In this document: positions 52,635 to 61,549 of the stretch, piece by piece
How the letters are laid out: the number at the start of each line of letters is the position of its first letter
Numbering within the stretch: position 1 is the first letter of the stretch
Assembly (NCBI GenBank): GCA_963697915.1
Contig: OY969103.1
Coordinates: forward strand, 2,480,001-2,544,000
Length of the DNA: 64,000 nucleotides
DNA from: VRUE01 sp963697915
GTDB taxonomy: Bacteria; Actinomycetota; Thermoleophilia; Solirubrobacterales; 70-9
Direction of reading: 5' to 3'
Position numbers and translations under genes: made by a program
The notes under the pieces: model-generated
Database searches by the model: none
Seen by the model: only the letters and a program-made list of their open reading frames with translations
What the model was told of the DNA's origin: nothing

Positions 52635-54185
52635 ATGGAGCGCGGCGAGCCCCGGGTCGAGCTGACGGAGGGCGACGAGTTCGCCGGCTACCGGATCGAG
52701 CGCGTGCTCGGGCGCGGCGGCATGGGCGTCCTCTACCTGGCGGTCGAGCCGGGGCTGCGGCGGCACGTGGCGCTGAAGCTGATCGCGCCCGAGGGGGCGA
52801 GCGACGAGGTCTTCGCCCGCCGCTTCGAGGAGGAGTCGCGGATCGCGGCCTCGATCGAGCACCCCAACGTCGTGCCGATCTACGCCGCCGGCGAGGAGCG
52901 CGGCGTGCCCTTCATCGCGATGCGCTACGTCGCCGGCTCCGACCTCGGCAAGCGGCTGGCGCGCGAAGGGCGGCTCGAGCCGGCGGCGGTGGTGGCGCTG
53001 ATCGCCCAGGTCGGCAACGGGCTCGACGCGATCCACGCCGCCGGCCTCGTCCACCGCGACGTCAAGCCGGCCAACGTCCTGCTCGCGGGGACCGGCGGCG
53101 GCGAGGACCACGCCTACATCACCGACTTCGGCGTCGCCCGCAACGTCGCCACCGAGTCCGGCCTGACCCAGACCGGGCGCTTCGTCGGCACCCTCGACTA
53201 CGTCGCCCCCGAGCAGATCTCGGGCGGCGCGGTCGACGCGCGCGCCGACGTCTACGCGCTCGGCTGCCTGCTCTACAAGCTGCTCACCGGCGAGGTTCCC
53301 TTTCCGCGCGACGCGGAGGCGGCGCGCCTCTACGCCCACCTCAACGACCCGCCGCCGGCACCCTCGCTGCGCGCGACCGCGGTGCCGATGGCGCTCGACG
53401 ACGTCGTCGTGCGGGCGCTGTCGAAGCAGCCTGACGAGCGCTACCAATCGGCCGGCGACCTCGGCCGGGCGGCGGTCGCGGCGCTGAGCGGGGCGTCGCC
53501 CGAGCTGCCGGAGCGCACCGTCGCCACCGGCGCCGCCGCGACCCGCACCGCCGAGACGGTCGCGGTCGAGGAATCCTCACGCGTTCTCCCTGAAATAGAG
53601 GGAGAACGCGTTGGGGTGGAGGGTGCGCGATTGCGCCTGGTCGGCGCAATCGCCGCCGGGGCGCTGGGAATTGCGGTCATCGCCGCCGGGGCACTCGCCC
53701 TCGGCGGTGACGATGGTGGCCCCGGGACGGAGTCGCCGCCACCGGCGAGCGCCGAGACCGGTAGCGACGAGACCACTAAACCGAGATCCAACCCCGAGCC
53801 CAGACCGCTGACCGAGTCGCAGTTGATCGCCAAGGCCGACGCGATCTGCGCCGAGAGCCAGCGCCGCTACCTCGAAGTCCGCGAGCTCGAAAGCGAGCAC
53901 TCGACCGACGTGCCCTACGCGGAAGCGCTGACCCGCTTTGCCCAGCGGCGGGTGCGGGAGCTGCGCGCCCTGGACCCACCGTCTTCACTCGTCCGCCCCT
54001 ACGGTGAATACGTCGCCGCCCAGGAAAGGGTGCTCGCCACCGACAGACAGGCGCTCGCGGCGGCGCGCCAGGACGACGCCGCCGGGGTCGAAGCGGCGCG
54101 CGCCGAGCGCGACTCCGAGGACGAGCTGCGCGAACGCCTCGCCGGCGAGATCGGGTTCAAGGTCTGCAGCACCCCCCAGAGCTGA
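52635..54185 (+). CDS. PknB-like Ser/Thr protein kinase with extracellular domain
   Basis: A 516-residue kinase. Kinase domain 17-275: LGRGGMGVLYLA, K48, H140-R141-D142 (HRDVKPANVLL), D164-F-G. Then a linker, a TM segment about 335-357 (VGAIAAGALGIAVIAAGALAL) and an extracytoplasmic helical region about 380-516 rich in Glu/Arg. Repeat A (53579-53611) is translated within the linker at residues 315-326. No PASTA repeats. The ligand is unknown. Start ATG 52635. Confidence 0.92.
   Translation: MERGEPRVELTEGDEFAGYRIERVLGRGGMGVLYLAVEPGLRRHVALKLIAPEGASDEVFARRFEEESRIAASIEHPNVVPIYAAGEERGVPFIAMRYVAGSDLGKRLAREGRLEPAAVVALIAQVGNGLDAIHAAGLVHRDVKPANVLLAGTGGGEDHAYITDFGVARNVATESGLTQTGRFVGTLDYVAPEQISGGAVDARADVYALGCLLYKLLTGEVPFPRDAEAARLYAHLNDPPPAPSLRATAVPMALDDVVVRALSKQPDERYQSAGDLGRAAVAALSGASPELPERTVATGAAATRTAETVAVEESSRVLPEIEGERVGVEGARLRLVGAIAAGALGIAVIAAGALALGGDDGGPGTESPPPASAETGSDETTKPRSNPEPRPLTESQLIAKADAICAESQRRYLEVRELESEHSTDVPYAEALTRFAQRRVRELRALDPPSSLVRPYGEYVAAQERVLATDRQALAAARQDDAAGVEAARAERDSEDELRERLAGEIGFKVCSTPQS
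53579..53611 (-). repeat. Repeat A, copy embedded in the kinase gene
   Basis: Arms ACGCGTTCTCCCT and AGGGAGAACGCGT, perfect 13-bp stem, loop GAAATAG (complement of CTATTTC). Reversed relative to 38694-38734. In frame, it lies in the juxtamembrane linker, so insertion did not break the kinase. Confidence 0.85.
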
Positions 54186-54196
54186 GAGGAGGTCAG

Positions 54197-54658
54197 ATGA
54201 AGTCCCACACCGCCTACATGACTTTCGAGACCGGCCAGCGCCGCGAGCTGATCCGGATAACCGAGGACGTTCAGGCCGCCGTCGACGCCGCCGGGATCGG
54301 CGAGGGGATGGTGCTGGTCTCGGCGATGCACATCACCGCCGGGGTCTGGGTCAACGACGACGAGCCCGGATTGCACGAGGACGTGCTCGAGTGGCTCGAC
54401 AAAGTCGCGCCGCCGAGTTGGAAGCCGGCCGCCAACGAGGTCGCCGAGGAGCTGCTGCCGGAGGGTGGTGACTACCGCCATCACCGCGGCGGCGAGGACA
54501 ACGGCGACGCCCATCTCAAGAACCTCCTGGTCCACCACCAGGCGATCGTCCCGGTGACGGCCGGTCGTCTCGACCTCGGCCCCTGGCAGCAGGTCTTCTA
54601 CTGCGAGTTCGACGGCGGCCGGCCGAAGCGGCTGGTGATCAAGGCGATTGGGGAGTAA
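54197..54658 (+). CDS. YjbQ/UPF0047 secondary thiamine-phosphate synthase enzyme
   Basis: A 153-residue YjbQ protein: MVLVSAMHITAGVWVND, then HRGGEDNGDAHLKNLLVHHQ and LDLGPWQQVFYCEFDGGRPK. Members have weak thiamine-phosphate synthase activity; the physiological role is unsettled. Not linked to kinase function except by position. Confidence 0.9.
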   Translation: MKSHTAYMTFETGQRRELIRITEDVQAAVDAAGIGEGMVLVSAMHITAGVWVNDDEPGLHEDVLEWLDKVAPPSWKPAANEVAEELLPEGGDYRHHRGGEDNGDAHLKNLLVHHQAIVPVTAGRLDLGPWQQVFYCEFDGGRPKRLVIKAIGE

Positions 54659-54662
54659 GGCT

Positions 54663-55037
54663 CTAGCGGTCGGCGAGCGGCTGTCCCGGCCAAAACGGCC
54701 ACTCCTCGAACTCACGGCAGCGGCCGTCGGCGTCGAAGCGGACGATCCAGAGGTCGCGGTAGCGCTTGCCGTCGCCGTAGGCGACCTCGATCCGCGCCAC
54801 ACAGGTCTCGCCCTCGACCGCGACTACCTCGTGGCTCATCTCGAACTCCTCGTCGGGCCCGACCCGCTCGTCCTCCCAGAGCTCGCCGATCGCCGCCAGG
54901 CCCCGCGCCGGCTCCGCGTAGGGCGACACCCGGTAGCTCGCCTCCTCGCGGAACAGCTCGCGCAGCGGCTCGGTCCCCGCCGTCCGCCAGGCCCTCTCGT
55001 AGGCGGCGATCCACTGCTCGAAGCCCGCCCGATCCAT
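54663..55037 (-). CDS. SnoaL-like cone-fold protein
   Basis: A 124-residue NTF2-like protein (FEQWIAAYERAWRTAGTEPL; EEASYRVSPYAEPARGL; YRDLWIVRFDADGRC). Start MDRAGFEQW at 55037. Enzymatic function unknown. Confidence 0.78.
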   Translation of the reverse strand: MDRAGFEQWIAAYERAWRTAGTEPLRELFREEASYRVSPYAEPARGLAAIGELWEDERVGPDEEFEMSHEVVAVEGETCVARIEVAYGDGKRYRDLWIVRFDADGRCREFEEWPFWPGQPLADR

Positions 55038-55084
55038 CGCAGCATTGTGGGGCCTATGACCCCAGAATGCTGCGATTGAGGGCC

Positions 55085-55942
55085 TCAGCGCTCGTCGCGA
55101 TGGGTGATGCGGTCGGCGCGCTGGCGGATTTCCTCGGCGGCTTCGCGGGTCGCGCCGAGCACCTCGTCTTTGGCCGCGGCGACACCCTCGTTGGGCTTGC
55201 CGCCGACGATGTCGCGGAAGGCGTTCTTGAAGCGCTCGGTGCGGCGGTCGGGTGCGAAGCGCTCCTCCGCCTTCTCCACCTTGTCGGGCCGGCGGTCGCG
55301 GTAGCGGCGGCGGGCCCAGGGCGAGCCGGGCTTGCCGAGCCGCACCGCCCCGTAGAGCGCGATCGGGAAGACGAAGAACCCGATCGTGCCGTGCAGCATC
55401 CGCTGCTTGGCGAAGCAGACCGTCGCCAGGCCGAAGATGAGCAGGACGCCGACGATGCTGGAGATCGTCTGGTCGAGCGTGTGGGTTTCGAAGGTGAAGG
55501 GGGTGAAGCCGAGCAGGAAGAGGCCCATCGCCGCCGCCGCGATCACGGTCGCATCGACCGATACCCGCCCCTCCTCCGCCCAGTAGACGTCTTCGAGGTA
55601 GATCCAGAGCGCGAACTCGTCGATCGTCAGGCCGGCGCCGATCCCGAACGCCGCCGCGCAGATCTCGACCCAGGGGCTGTCGCCGAGCACGGTGAAGCCG
55701 ACCGTGCCCGAGACCATCATCGTCACGATCCCGAAGACGAGGTGGTGGAGGTGGACGCCGCTCTCGCTGACCACGCTGCCCGGCCACCAGGGCACCTTGG
55801 GGCTGCGCATCAGCCGCGTGCTCATCCGGATGAAGGCGAAGGAGAGGATGAATCCCGTGAGGACGAGGAAGAGCCCCTGCTTTTCTTCGGCGAGGATCTG
55901 GTCGTTCCAGAAGTCGGCGAAGACCGAGGCGGTGCTGATCAT
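55085..55942 (-). CDS. Integral membrane protein of unknown function
   Basis: A 285-residue protein with seven TM segments in residues 15-210, including GLFLVLTGFILSFAFI, LHHLVFGIVTMMVSGTVGFTVL and IGFFVFPIALYGAV; a charged, Arg/Glu-rich cytosolic tail from about 215 (KAEERFAPDRRTERFKNAF). The motif SGVHLHHLVFGI with adjacent His suggests metal or heme binding. It overlaps the next membrane gene by four bases. Confidence 0.75.
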   Translation of the reverse strand: MISTASVFADFWNDQILAEEKQGLFLVLTGFILSFAFIRMSTRLMRSPKVPWWPGSVVSESGVHLHHLVFGIVTMMVSGTVGFTVLGDSPWVEICAAAFGIGAGLTIDEFALWIYLEDVYWAEEGRVSVDATVIAAAAMGLFLLGFTPFTFETHTLDQTISSIVGVLLIFGLATVCFAKQRMLHGTIGFFVFPIALYGAVRLGKPGSPWARRRYRDRRPDKVEKAEERFAPDRRTERFKNAFRDIVGGKPNEGVAAAKDEVLGATREAAEEIRQRADRITHRDER

Positions 55943-56742
55943 GCTCGCGATGGGGAGGGGGAGGGGGAGTGCCGTAGCAGCGGCCCGCTGCCGTCCTTTT
56001 CGTGGATCAGGCCGACGGTGAGGATCACGGCCGCCACAGCGTAGAACGGCGTGACGGCGAGGTTGGAGATGACGTCGGCGAGCCAGTGGGTGAGCAGCGA
56101 GCGGTCGCCGAGCAGGTCGTGGGCGAACTCGGTGGCGATGCGGGTGACGGCCTCGCCGACGACCTCGATCGGGATCAGCACGGCGAGCACCATCCAGAAG
56201 CGGCCGCGGACCAGCTGCACGCTGCGGCGCAGCGAGGCGCGCACGCCGCGGTCCTCGATCTCGATCACCGGCGCCGCGAGCGCCAGCCAGACGAAGGCGA
56301 GGATCCCCGGGACGGCGAGCAGCACGGCGCCGATCGCGACCGCGGCGCCGTAGATCAGGTCGACCGCGATCAGGCGGCCGTAGGCGATCGCGCCGGCGAT
56401 CTCGCGCAGGGTGGGCGGTCGGCCGTCGTGGGCCCGGGTCAGCGAGGCGGCGACGGCGCCGGTGTAGAAGACCTCGCCGAGCAGGCCGGTGACGACGAGC
56501 GTGACCAGGGCGGCGGCGAGGCCGAGCAGGACGACGATGCCGCCGAGGTCGAAGCTGCCGATGTCCGCCTCGAGCGCGATCGAGTGGACGAGGCCGACCG
56601 GGATGAAGACGATCAGGGCGAGGGTCAGCAGGAAGCGCGCCCAGCGCAGGTAGGCGCGGCCGATCCTGGCGTAGGCCCCCAGAGCGGTGAGTCGCCCCGG
56701 GAAGTCGGGGAACGGCCGCGATGCCGGGCTCTCAGCGCTCAT
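55939..56742 (-). CDS. Glycerophosphoryl-type membrane domain-like protein
   Basis: A 267-residue polytopic protein with about six TM segments (LLTLALIVFIPVGLVHSI; VVLLGLAAALVTLVVTGLLG; AVAIGAVLLAVPGILAFVWL). The stretch LAAPVIEIEDRGVRASLRRSVQLVRGRFW, in short, is typical of DUF7847/GPDPase-membrane-like proteins. Function unknown. Overlaps its upstream neighbour by 11 bases. Confidence 0.72.
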   Translation of the reverse strand: MSAESPASRPFPDFPGRLTALGAYARIGRAYLRWARFLLTLALIVFIPVGLVHSIALEADIGSFDLGGIVVLLGLAAALVTLVVTGLLGEVFYTGAVAASLTRAHDGRPPTLREIAGAIAYGRLIAVDLIYGAAVAIGAVLLAVPGILAFVWLALAAPVIEIEDRGVRASLRRSVQLVRGRFWMVLAVLIPIEVVGEAVTRIATEFAHDLLGDRSLLTHWLADVISNLAVTPFYAVAAVILTVGLIHEKDGSGPLLRHSPSPSPSRA

Positions 56743-57073
56743 CGTCCCGGTCGCGCCGTCCCGACGGCCGGCGGCCGCGGGACTCCAGCTTCGAGCGCGA
56801 CGACTGCGAGGCGGGCACCCGCTTCAGGTCGCGCAGGTCGGGGGCGAGCAGTTCTTCCGCACAGCGGCGGTGCCAGTGATGGTGCTCGGTGCCGCCGAGC
56901 CGCAATACGTACTGGACGACGGTGTGCTCGCTGCCGATCGGGATGTCGCCGTGGCAGCCGGGGCAGCGGTAGAGCTTCTGGCCGAAGCTGCGGATCAGCC
57001 AGACCTCGTTGCCTTCCTCGTCGACGCCGCGCAGGCTCCAGCGCTTGCTGGGCAGCCCGGCGACCTCGCTCAT
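56732..57073 (-). CDS. Small zinc-binding-like unknown protein
   Basis: A 113-residue protein with YRCPGCHGDIPIGSEH and HHHWHRRCAEELL, a CxxC ... C/His arrangement suggesting a treble-clef zinc site. The N-terminus WSLRGVDEEGNEVWLIR is conserved-looking. ATG 57073 overlaps the upstream stop (ATGA). Function unknown. Confidence 0.75.
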   Translation of the reverse strand: MSEVAGLPSKRWSLRGVDEEGNEVWLIRSFGQKLYRCPGCHGDIPIGSEHTVVQYVLRLGGTEHHHWHRRCAEELLAPDLRDLKRVPASQSSRSKLESRGRRPSGRRDRDDER

Positions 57074-57456
57074 CGCCGTGAGAGCCAGGCAAAGCCGACG
57101 GCCATCGCGACGTTGGCGACCCCGGCCAGGCGCAGGGTGGTGCGGGCGCCGGGCCGGTTGATGGCCGGCGACTCCGCCCAGATCGCGTCGGTCGCGATCT
57201 CGGTGCCGCGCAGCCAGGCCAGCGCCCACCAGTCGCGTGGCTCACCGCGGCGCTCGGCGATCAAGTGCGCGGCGGCGAAGGTGAGCCAGATCGGCCCGCA
57301 GCGGCGCAGCAGGTGGACGGCGTCGGGGGAGGGCTCGTCGTGGCCGAAGAAGCCGGTCAGCATCTGCCGTGGGGCGACGATCGAGCTCGTCCCGAGGAAG
57401 AGGTCGAAGGCGATCATGTTCCTGTTTGTGAGGCGCAGGGCCTGCTCGAGCGTCAT
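57070..57456 (-). CDS. Small membrane-associated unknown protein
   Basis: A 128-residue protein: MTLEQALRLTNRNMIAFDLFLG, then LTGFFGHDEPSP and a terminal hydrophobic LRLAGVANVAMAVGFAWL. One or two weak TM segments. Start ATG 57456 with GGAG nine bases upstream. Divergent from the MurR-like gene. Confidence 0.72.
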   Translation of the reverse strand: MTLEQALRLTNRNMIAFDLFLGTSSIVAPRQMLTGFFGHDEPSPDAVHLLRRCGPIWLTFAAAHLIAERRGEPRDWWALAWLRGTEIATDAIWAESPAINRPGARTTLRLAGVANVAMAVGFAWLSRR

Positions 57457-57528
57457 CTGCAGGCTCCATCCAACCAGATTGGAGCGAACCCGGAAGGGAA
57501 AGCATGCGCACCGGCGAAATGGACCGCC

Positions 57529-58380
57529 GTGACCAAGACCGCAACCAAACCCCCCCAACTGAAGAGCCTTTCCGAGTACATCCAGGAGCGCTTCGACGAG
57601 TTCTCGCGCTCACAGAAAGACGTCGCCCGCTACATCGTCGACCACCTCGACGAGGCAGCCTTCCTCACCGCCGAGGAGCTGGCCAGGAGAGCGAGCACCT
57701 CGTCATCGACGGTGGTGCGCTTCTCCCAGGCCCTCGGCTTCGAGGGCTATCCCGAGCTTCAGCAGGCGGCGATCGAGGAGTACCGCAACGCCACCGTCGC
57801 CGGCAGCGGCACGGCTGGCGGGGCCCTCTTCTCCTTCGACCACTCCGAGCTGGAGGGGTCGCTGAGCGCCGACTACGCCAACCTCGAGGAAACGGCGCGC
57901 AACCTGACCCGCGAGCAGGTCGAGGGCGCCGTCGCGGCGCTGGCCGAAGCGCAGCGGGTGGTGATCGTCGGTGTCGACCAGATGGCCTTCTTCGCCAGCT
58001 ACCTGCGCCACATCCTCAGCCTGCTCGACATCCGCGCCGAGATCGTCGCCAGCACCGGCGGCGAGTCGTTGCAGCGACTGGGTCGGATCGACGACGAAAC
58101 GCTGGTCATCGTCCTCTCCTGCGGCCGTGCCCACCCACTCCTGCTGCGGGCGATGAAGCTGGCCATGCACCGGCGCGCCCGCACCCTGGCGATCTCCGAC
58201 GCCTCGCTCTCCGAGGTCGGCGAGCTCGCCGAACAGACCCTCTACTTCTCTTCCAACAGCCCCTCCTTCGCGCGCTCCAACACGGCTTTGATGGCGCTTG
58301 TGCAGGGGCTGGCGCACGGTCTCTACGCCCGCGACGAAGCCGCGCACAAAGACCGCATCCGCGCCTACAAACTGAAGTAA
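57529..58380 (+). CDS. MurR/RpiR-family regulator with SIS domain
   Basis: A 283-residue protein. N-terminal HTH about residues 15-90 (EELARRASTSSSTVVRFSQAL) and C-terminal SIS phosphosugar domain (RVVIVGVDQMAFFASYLRH). Such regulators sense sugar phosphates. GTG 57529 chosen; no ATG in frame nearby. No sugar operon is adjacent. Confidence 0.88.
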   Translation: MTKTATKPPQLKSLSEYIQERFDEFSRSQKDVARYIVDHLDEAAFLTAEELARRASTSSSTVVRFSQALGFEGYPELQQAAIEEYRNATVAGSGTAGGALFSFDHSELEGSLSADYANLEETARNLTREQVEGAVAALAEAQRVVIVGVDQMAFFASYLRHILSLLDIRAEIVASTGGESLQRLGRIDDETLVIVLSCGRAHPLLLRAMKLAMHRRARTLAISDASLSEVGELAEQTLYFSSNSPSFARSNTALMALVQGLAHGLYARDEAAHKDRIRAYKLK

Positions 58381-58384
58381 TAAT

Positions 58385-58420
58385 CCGCCACCTCCTCCGC
58401 TTCGCGTCCGGGGGTGGCGG
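58385..58420 (+). terminator. Hairpin after the MurR-like gene
   Basis: Eight-base arms CCGCCACC and GGTGGCGG around a 20-base loop, starting 4 bases past the stop. No T-run follows, so it is an intrinsic-terminator candidate only. Confidence 0.4.
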
Positions 58421-58510
58421 CAATCGCCATATCGGCGCCGCTCGCGGAGAATCAGATCGTGACGCTCGCTAATCGGTGGTCGATAGGCGGGTCCACGTAA
58501 TATCCGGTCC

Positions 58511-59398
58511 GTGACCGAGCGCGCCACCTTCCGGGTCAAGACCGGCCTTGCCGAGATGCTCAAGGGCGGGGTGATCATGGACGTGGTCACGCCCGAGCAG
58601 GCGCGGGTCGCCGAGGCGGCCGGGGCCTGCGCGGTGATGGCGCTCGAGCGCGTCCCCGCCGACATCCGCCGCGACGGCGGCGTCGCCCGCATGTCCGACC
58701 CGGCGATGATCAAGGGGATCCAGGAGGCGGTGACGGTCCCGGTGATGGCGAAGGCGCGGATCGGCCACTTCGCCGAGGCCCAGGTCCTGCAGTCGCTCGA
58801 GGTCGATTACGTCGACGAGTCCGAGGTGCTGACCCCGGCCGACGAGCGCCACCACATCGACAAGCTCGCCTTCGAGGTGCCCTTCGTCTGCGGTGCCACC
58901 AACCTCGGCGAGGCGCTGCGGCGGATCGGCGAGGGGGCGGCGATGATCCGCTCCAAGGGCGAGGCCGGGACCGGCAACGTGGTCGAGGCCGTCCGCCACA
59001 TGCGTGAAATCACCGGCGGCATCAAGCGGTTGGCGCAGCTCGGCCCCGAGGAGCTGGCCGGCGCCGCGAAAGAGCACCAGGCGCCGCTCGAAGTCGTCCA
59101 CGAGGTGGCCGAGAAGGGGCGCCTGCCGGTGCCGCTCTTCTGCGCCGGCGGCATCGCGACCCCGGCCGACGCGGCGCTGATGATGCAGCTCGGCGCCGAG
59201 GGCAACTTCGTCGGCTCGGGGATCTTCAAGAGCGCCGACCCGGAGCGCCGGGCGCGGGCGATCGTCGAGGCGACCACCCACTTCGACGACCCCGAGCGGG
59301 TCGCGGCGGCCTCGATCGGCCTCGGTGAGGCGATGCCGGGGATCGAGATCGCCGAGTTGGCCGCGGCCGACGCGCTGCTGCAGGGCCGCGGTGCCTGA
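58511..59398 (+). CDS. pdxS: Pyridoxal 5'-phosphate synthase subunit PdxS
   Basis: A 295-residue (beta/alpha)8 synthase: MLKGGVIMDVVTPEQA, MALERVPADIRRDGGVARM, VPVMAKARIGH (catalytic Lys), KGEAGTGNVVEAVRHMR. Makes PLP from ribose-5-P, glyceraldehyde-3-P and ammonia from PdxT. Start GTG 58511. The 3' end overlaps pdxT by 8 bases. Confidence 0.97.
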   Translation: MTERATFRVKTGLAEMLKGGVIMDVVTPEQARVAEAAGACAVMALERVPADIRRDGGVARMSDPAMIKGIQEAVTVPVMAKARIGHFAEAQVLQSLEVDYVDESEVLTPADERHHIDKLAFEVPFVCGATNLGEALRRIGEGAAMIRSKGEAGTGNVVEAVRHMREITGGIKRLAQLGPEELAGAAKEHQAPLEVVHEVAEKGRLPVPLFCAGGIATPADAALMMQLGAEGNFVGSGIFKSADPERRARAIVEATTHFDDPERVAAASIGLGEAMPGIEIAELAAADALLQGRGA

Positions 59399-59960
59399 GC
59401 GCGTCGGCGTCCTCGCGATCCAAGGCGGCTTCGAAGCGCACCTGGCGATGCTGCGCCGGCTCGGCGCCGTGGCGCACGAGGTGCGCCTGCCGGAGGACCT
59501 CGACGGCCTCGACGGCCTGGTCATCCCCGGCGGCGAGAGTACGACGATCCTCAAGGGGATCGAGTGGGCCGGCCTCGAGGAGCCGATCCGTGCCCACCAC
59601 GCGGCGGGCAAGGCGGTGTTCGGAACCTGCGCCGGGATGATCGTCTGCGACGAGGCCCACCTCGGCCTGCTCGACGTGAGCACGCGGCGCAACGCCTTCG
59701 GCCGCCAGCTGCAGAGCTTCGAGGCCGACCTCGCGATCGAGGGGATCGGTGGGGGGCCGCTGCGGGCGGTCTTCATCCGCGCCCCCTGGGTCGAGCGCCA
59801 CGGTGCCGGGGTCGAGGTGCTCGCCGCCTACGACGGGCACCCCGTGGCGGTCCGCGAGGGCAGCGTGCTTGCATGTGCCTTCCACCCCGAGCTGACCGAT
59901 GACCCAAGGCTGCACGCCATGTTCATGGCGATGACGACCCGCGTGCGCGAGCGCGCCTGA
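59391..59960 (+). CDS. pdxT: PLP synthase glutaminase subunit PdxT
   Basis: A 189-residue class I glutaminase: VPGGESTTILKGIEW (as LVIPGGESTT), nucleophile GTCAGMIV, and FHPELTDD. Start GTG 59391, inside the pdxS end. Supplies NH3 to PdxS. Confidence 0.96.
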   Translation: MPERVGVLAIQGGFEAHLAMLRRLGAVAHEVRLPEDLDGLDGLVIPGGESTTILKGIEWAGLEEPIRAHHAAGKAVFGTCAGMIVCDEAHLGLLDVSTRRNAFGRQLQSFEADLAIEGIGGGPLRAVFIRAPWVERHGAGVEVLAAYDGHPVAVREGSVLACAFHPELTDDPRLHAMFMAMTTRVRERA

Positions 59961-59974
59961 GGAGGGAGAAGACC

Positions 59975-61078
59975 GTGAGGGACCCGAGAGTTGAAGCGCT
60001 GGCGAAGATCGTGGTCGGCTACTCGACCGAGGTGAAGGAGGGCGAGGTCGTCTCGATCGACGGCGAGAACGCCGCCGAGCCGCTTCTGCTCGCCATCTAC
60101 GAGGAGGTCTTGCAGGCGGGCGCCCACCCGCTGCTCAACGTCTCGCTAGACGGTCAGGCCGCCGCCTATTACAAGCACGCCAACGACGCCCAGCTCGACT
60201 GGATCTCACCGGTCTCCGAGTGGCTGCTGGAGAACGCCGACGTGCGCATCGCGGTCGGCGCCGACAGCAACACCCGCGAGCTCTCCGCGGTGCCTCCGGA
60301 GCGCCAGACGCGCCGCCAGGCGGCGACCGGCGAGCTGCTCAGCCGGGCGATGGAGCGCAGCGCCCGGGGCGAGTTCCGCTGGTGCTACACGCTCTTCCCG
60401 ACCAACGCCTACGCGGCCGAGGCGGAGATGAGCCTCACCGACTTCGAGGACTTCTACTTCGCCGCCTGCCTTGCCACCGACGGCGACCCGCTGACTGCCT
60501 GGAAGCGCGCCTCGGAGGAGTGCGTGCGGCTGGCCGAGTGGATCGAGGGCCACGAGGAGGTGCGCGTGATCGCGCCCGGGACCGACATCAAGCTCGGTAT
60601 CGCCGGCCGCAAGTTCATCCCCTGCGACGGCCGCCACAACATGCCCGACGGCGAGTTCTTCACCGGCCCGGTCGAGGACTCGGTCGAGGGCGAGGTGACC
60701 TTCCACCTGCCGGCCAACATCGGCGGCCGCGAGGTTGCCGGGGTGCGGCTGCGCTTCGAGGCGGGCAAGGTGGTCGACGCGAGCGCCGAGCGCGGCGAGG
60801 AGTTCCTGGTCCAGCTGCTCGACACCGACGCGGGCGCCCGCCGCCTCGGCGAGCTCGGGATCGGCACCAACTACGCGATCGACCGCGGCACCCGCTCGGT
60901 CCTGCTCGACGAGAAGCTCGGCGGCACCGTCCACATGGCGGTCGGCAAGAGCTACCCCGAGTCGGGTGGCGTCAACGAGTCGGCCGTCCACACCGACCTG
61001 GTCTGCGACCTGCGCCTCGGCGGCAAGATCGTCGTCGACGGCGAGGACTTCCAGGTCGACGGCAAGTTCGTCGTCTGA
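59975..61078 (+). CDS. M29 thermophilic-type aminopeptidase
   Basis: A 367-residue metallo-aminopeptidase of the AmpS/T family: VEALAKIVVGYSTEVKEGEV, RKFIPCDGRHNMPDGEFFTGPVED (metal-site Glu/His region), ELGIGTNYAIDRG and HMAVGKSYPESGGVNES. Metal-bound exopeptidase, probably cytosolic. Start GTG 59975 with GGAGGGAGAA upstream. Confidence 0.94.
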   Translation: MRDPRVEALAKIVVGYSTEVKEGEVVSIDGENAAEPLLLAIYEEVLQAGAHPLLNVSLDGQAAAYYKHANDAQLDWISPVSEWLLENADVRIAVGADSNTRELSAVPPERQTRRQAATGELLSRAMERSARGEFRWCYTLFPTNAYAAEAEMSLTDFEDFYFAACLATDGDPLTAWKRASEECVRLAEWIEGHEEVRVIAPGTDIKLGIAGRKFIPCDGRHNMPDGEFFTGPVEDSVEGEVTFHLPANIGGREVAGVRLRFEAGKVVDASAERGEEFLVQLLDTDAGARRLGELGIGTNYAIDRGTRSVLLDEKLGGTVHMAVGKSYPESGGVNESAVHTDLVCDLRLGGKIVVDGEDFQVDGKFVV

Positions 61079-61522
61079 TCAGCCCTTGGGCAGCGGCGAG
61101 CCCGCCAAGAGGAAGAACCAGGCGACGAATACGAGGCCGGCGAGCATCACCGAGCCGACCAGGACCGCCTCGACCACGGTCGTGGTGCCGGGGCCGCCGG
61201 AGTCGCGCATGCTTTTCAGCCAGCCGGGCCGCATCGGGTGGAGCTTGTTGGTGCCGGTGATCCGCACGTAGAGCTCGTTGAGGCGGCCGAGTAGGTAGGC
61301 GACGAGGACGATCGTGACGACGATGCCGCCGATCACCACCGCGTAGGGGCCGATCGCGGGGAACTGGGACTCGGTGATCTGCGAGCCGATCCAGATCCAG
61401 CCCAGCGGGATCAGCGTCCAGAGGGCCAGGGCAGTGAACAGCATGGCGACGAAAACCACGCTCGCCGCCAGTGCACGAGCGAAGCTGATCGCGTGCGAAT
61501 GGGTGGCCGTTTCTGGGCGCAT
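61079..61522 (-). CDS. Membrane protein of unknown function
   Basis: A 147-residue protein with four TM segments: AASVVFVAMLFTALALWTL, PYAVVIGGIVVTIVLVAYLL, and two near the C-terminus (EAVLVGSVMLAGLVFVAWFF, one extended). The linker LNELYVRITGTNKLHPMRPGW is polar. No family recognised. Divergent from yebC; converges with the aminopeptidase (the two stops are adjacent). Confidence 0.75.
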   Translation of the reverse strand: MRPETATHSHAISFARALAASVVFVAMLFTALALWTLIPLGWIWIGSQITESQFPAIGPYAVVIGGIVVTIVLVAYLLGRLNELYVRITGTNKLHPMRPGWLKSMRDSGGPGTTTVVEAVLVGSVMLAGLVFVAWFFLLAGSPLPKG

Positions 61523-61549
61523 TTCCCTACGACATAGAATGGCAGAGCG

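Noticed and set aside
58385..58480. Sequence after the MurR-like gene that partly resembles repeat B (CGCTTCGCGTCC ... AGAATCAGATCGTGACGCTCGC)
   Set aside because: Only short pieces align, an insert splits them, and no open mini-ORF of the right pattern remains. Possibly a relic, but not supported enough to list.
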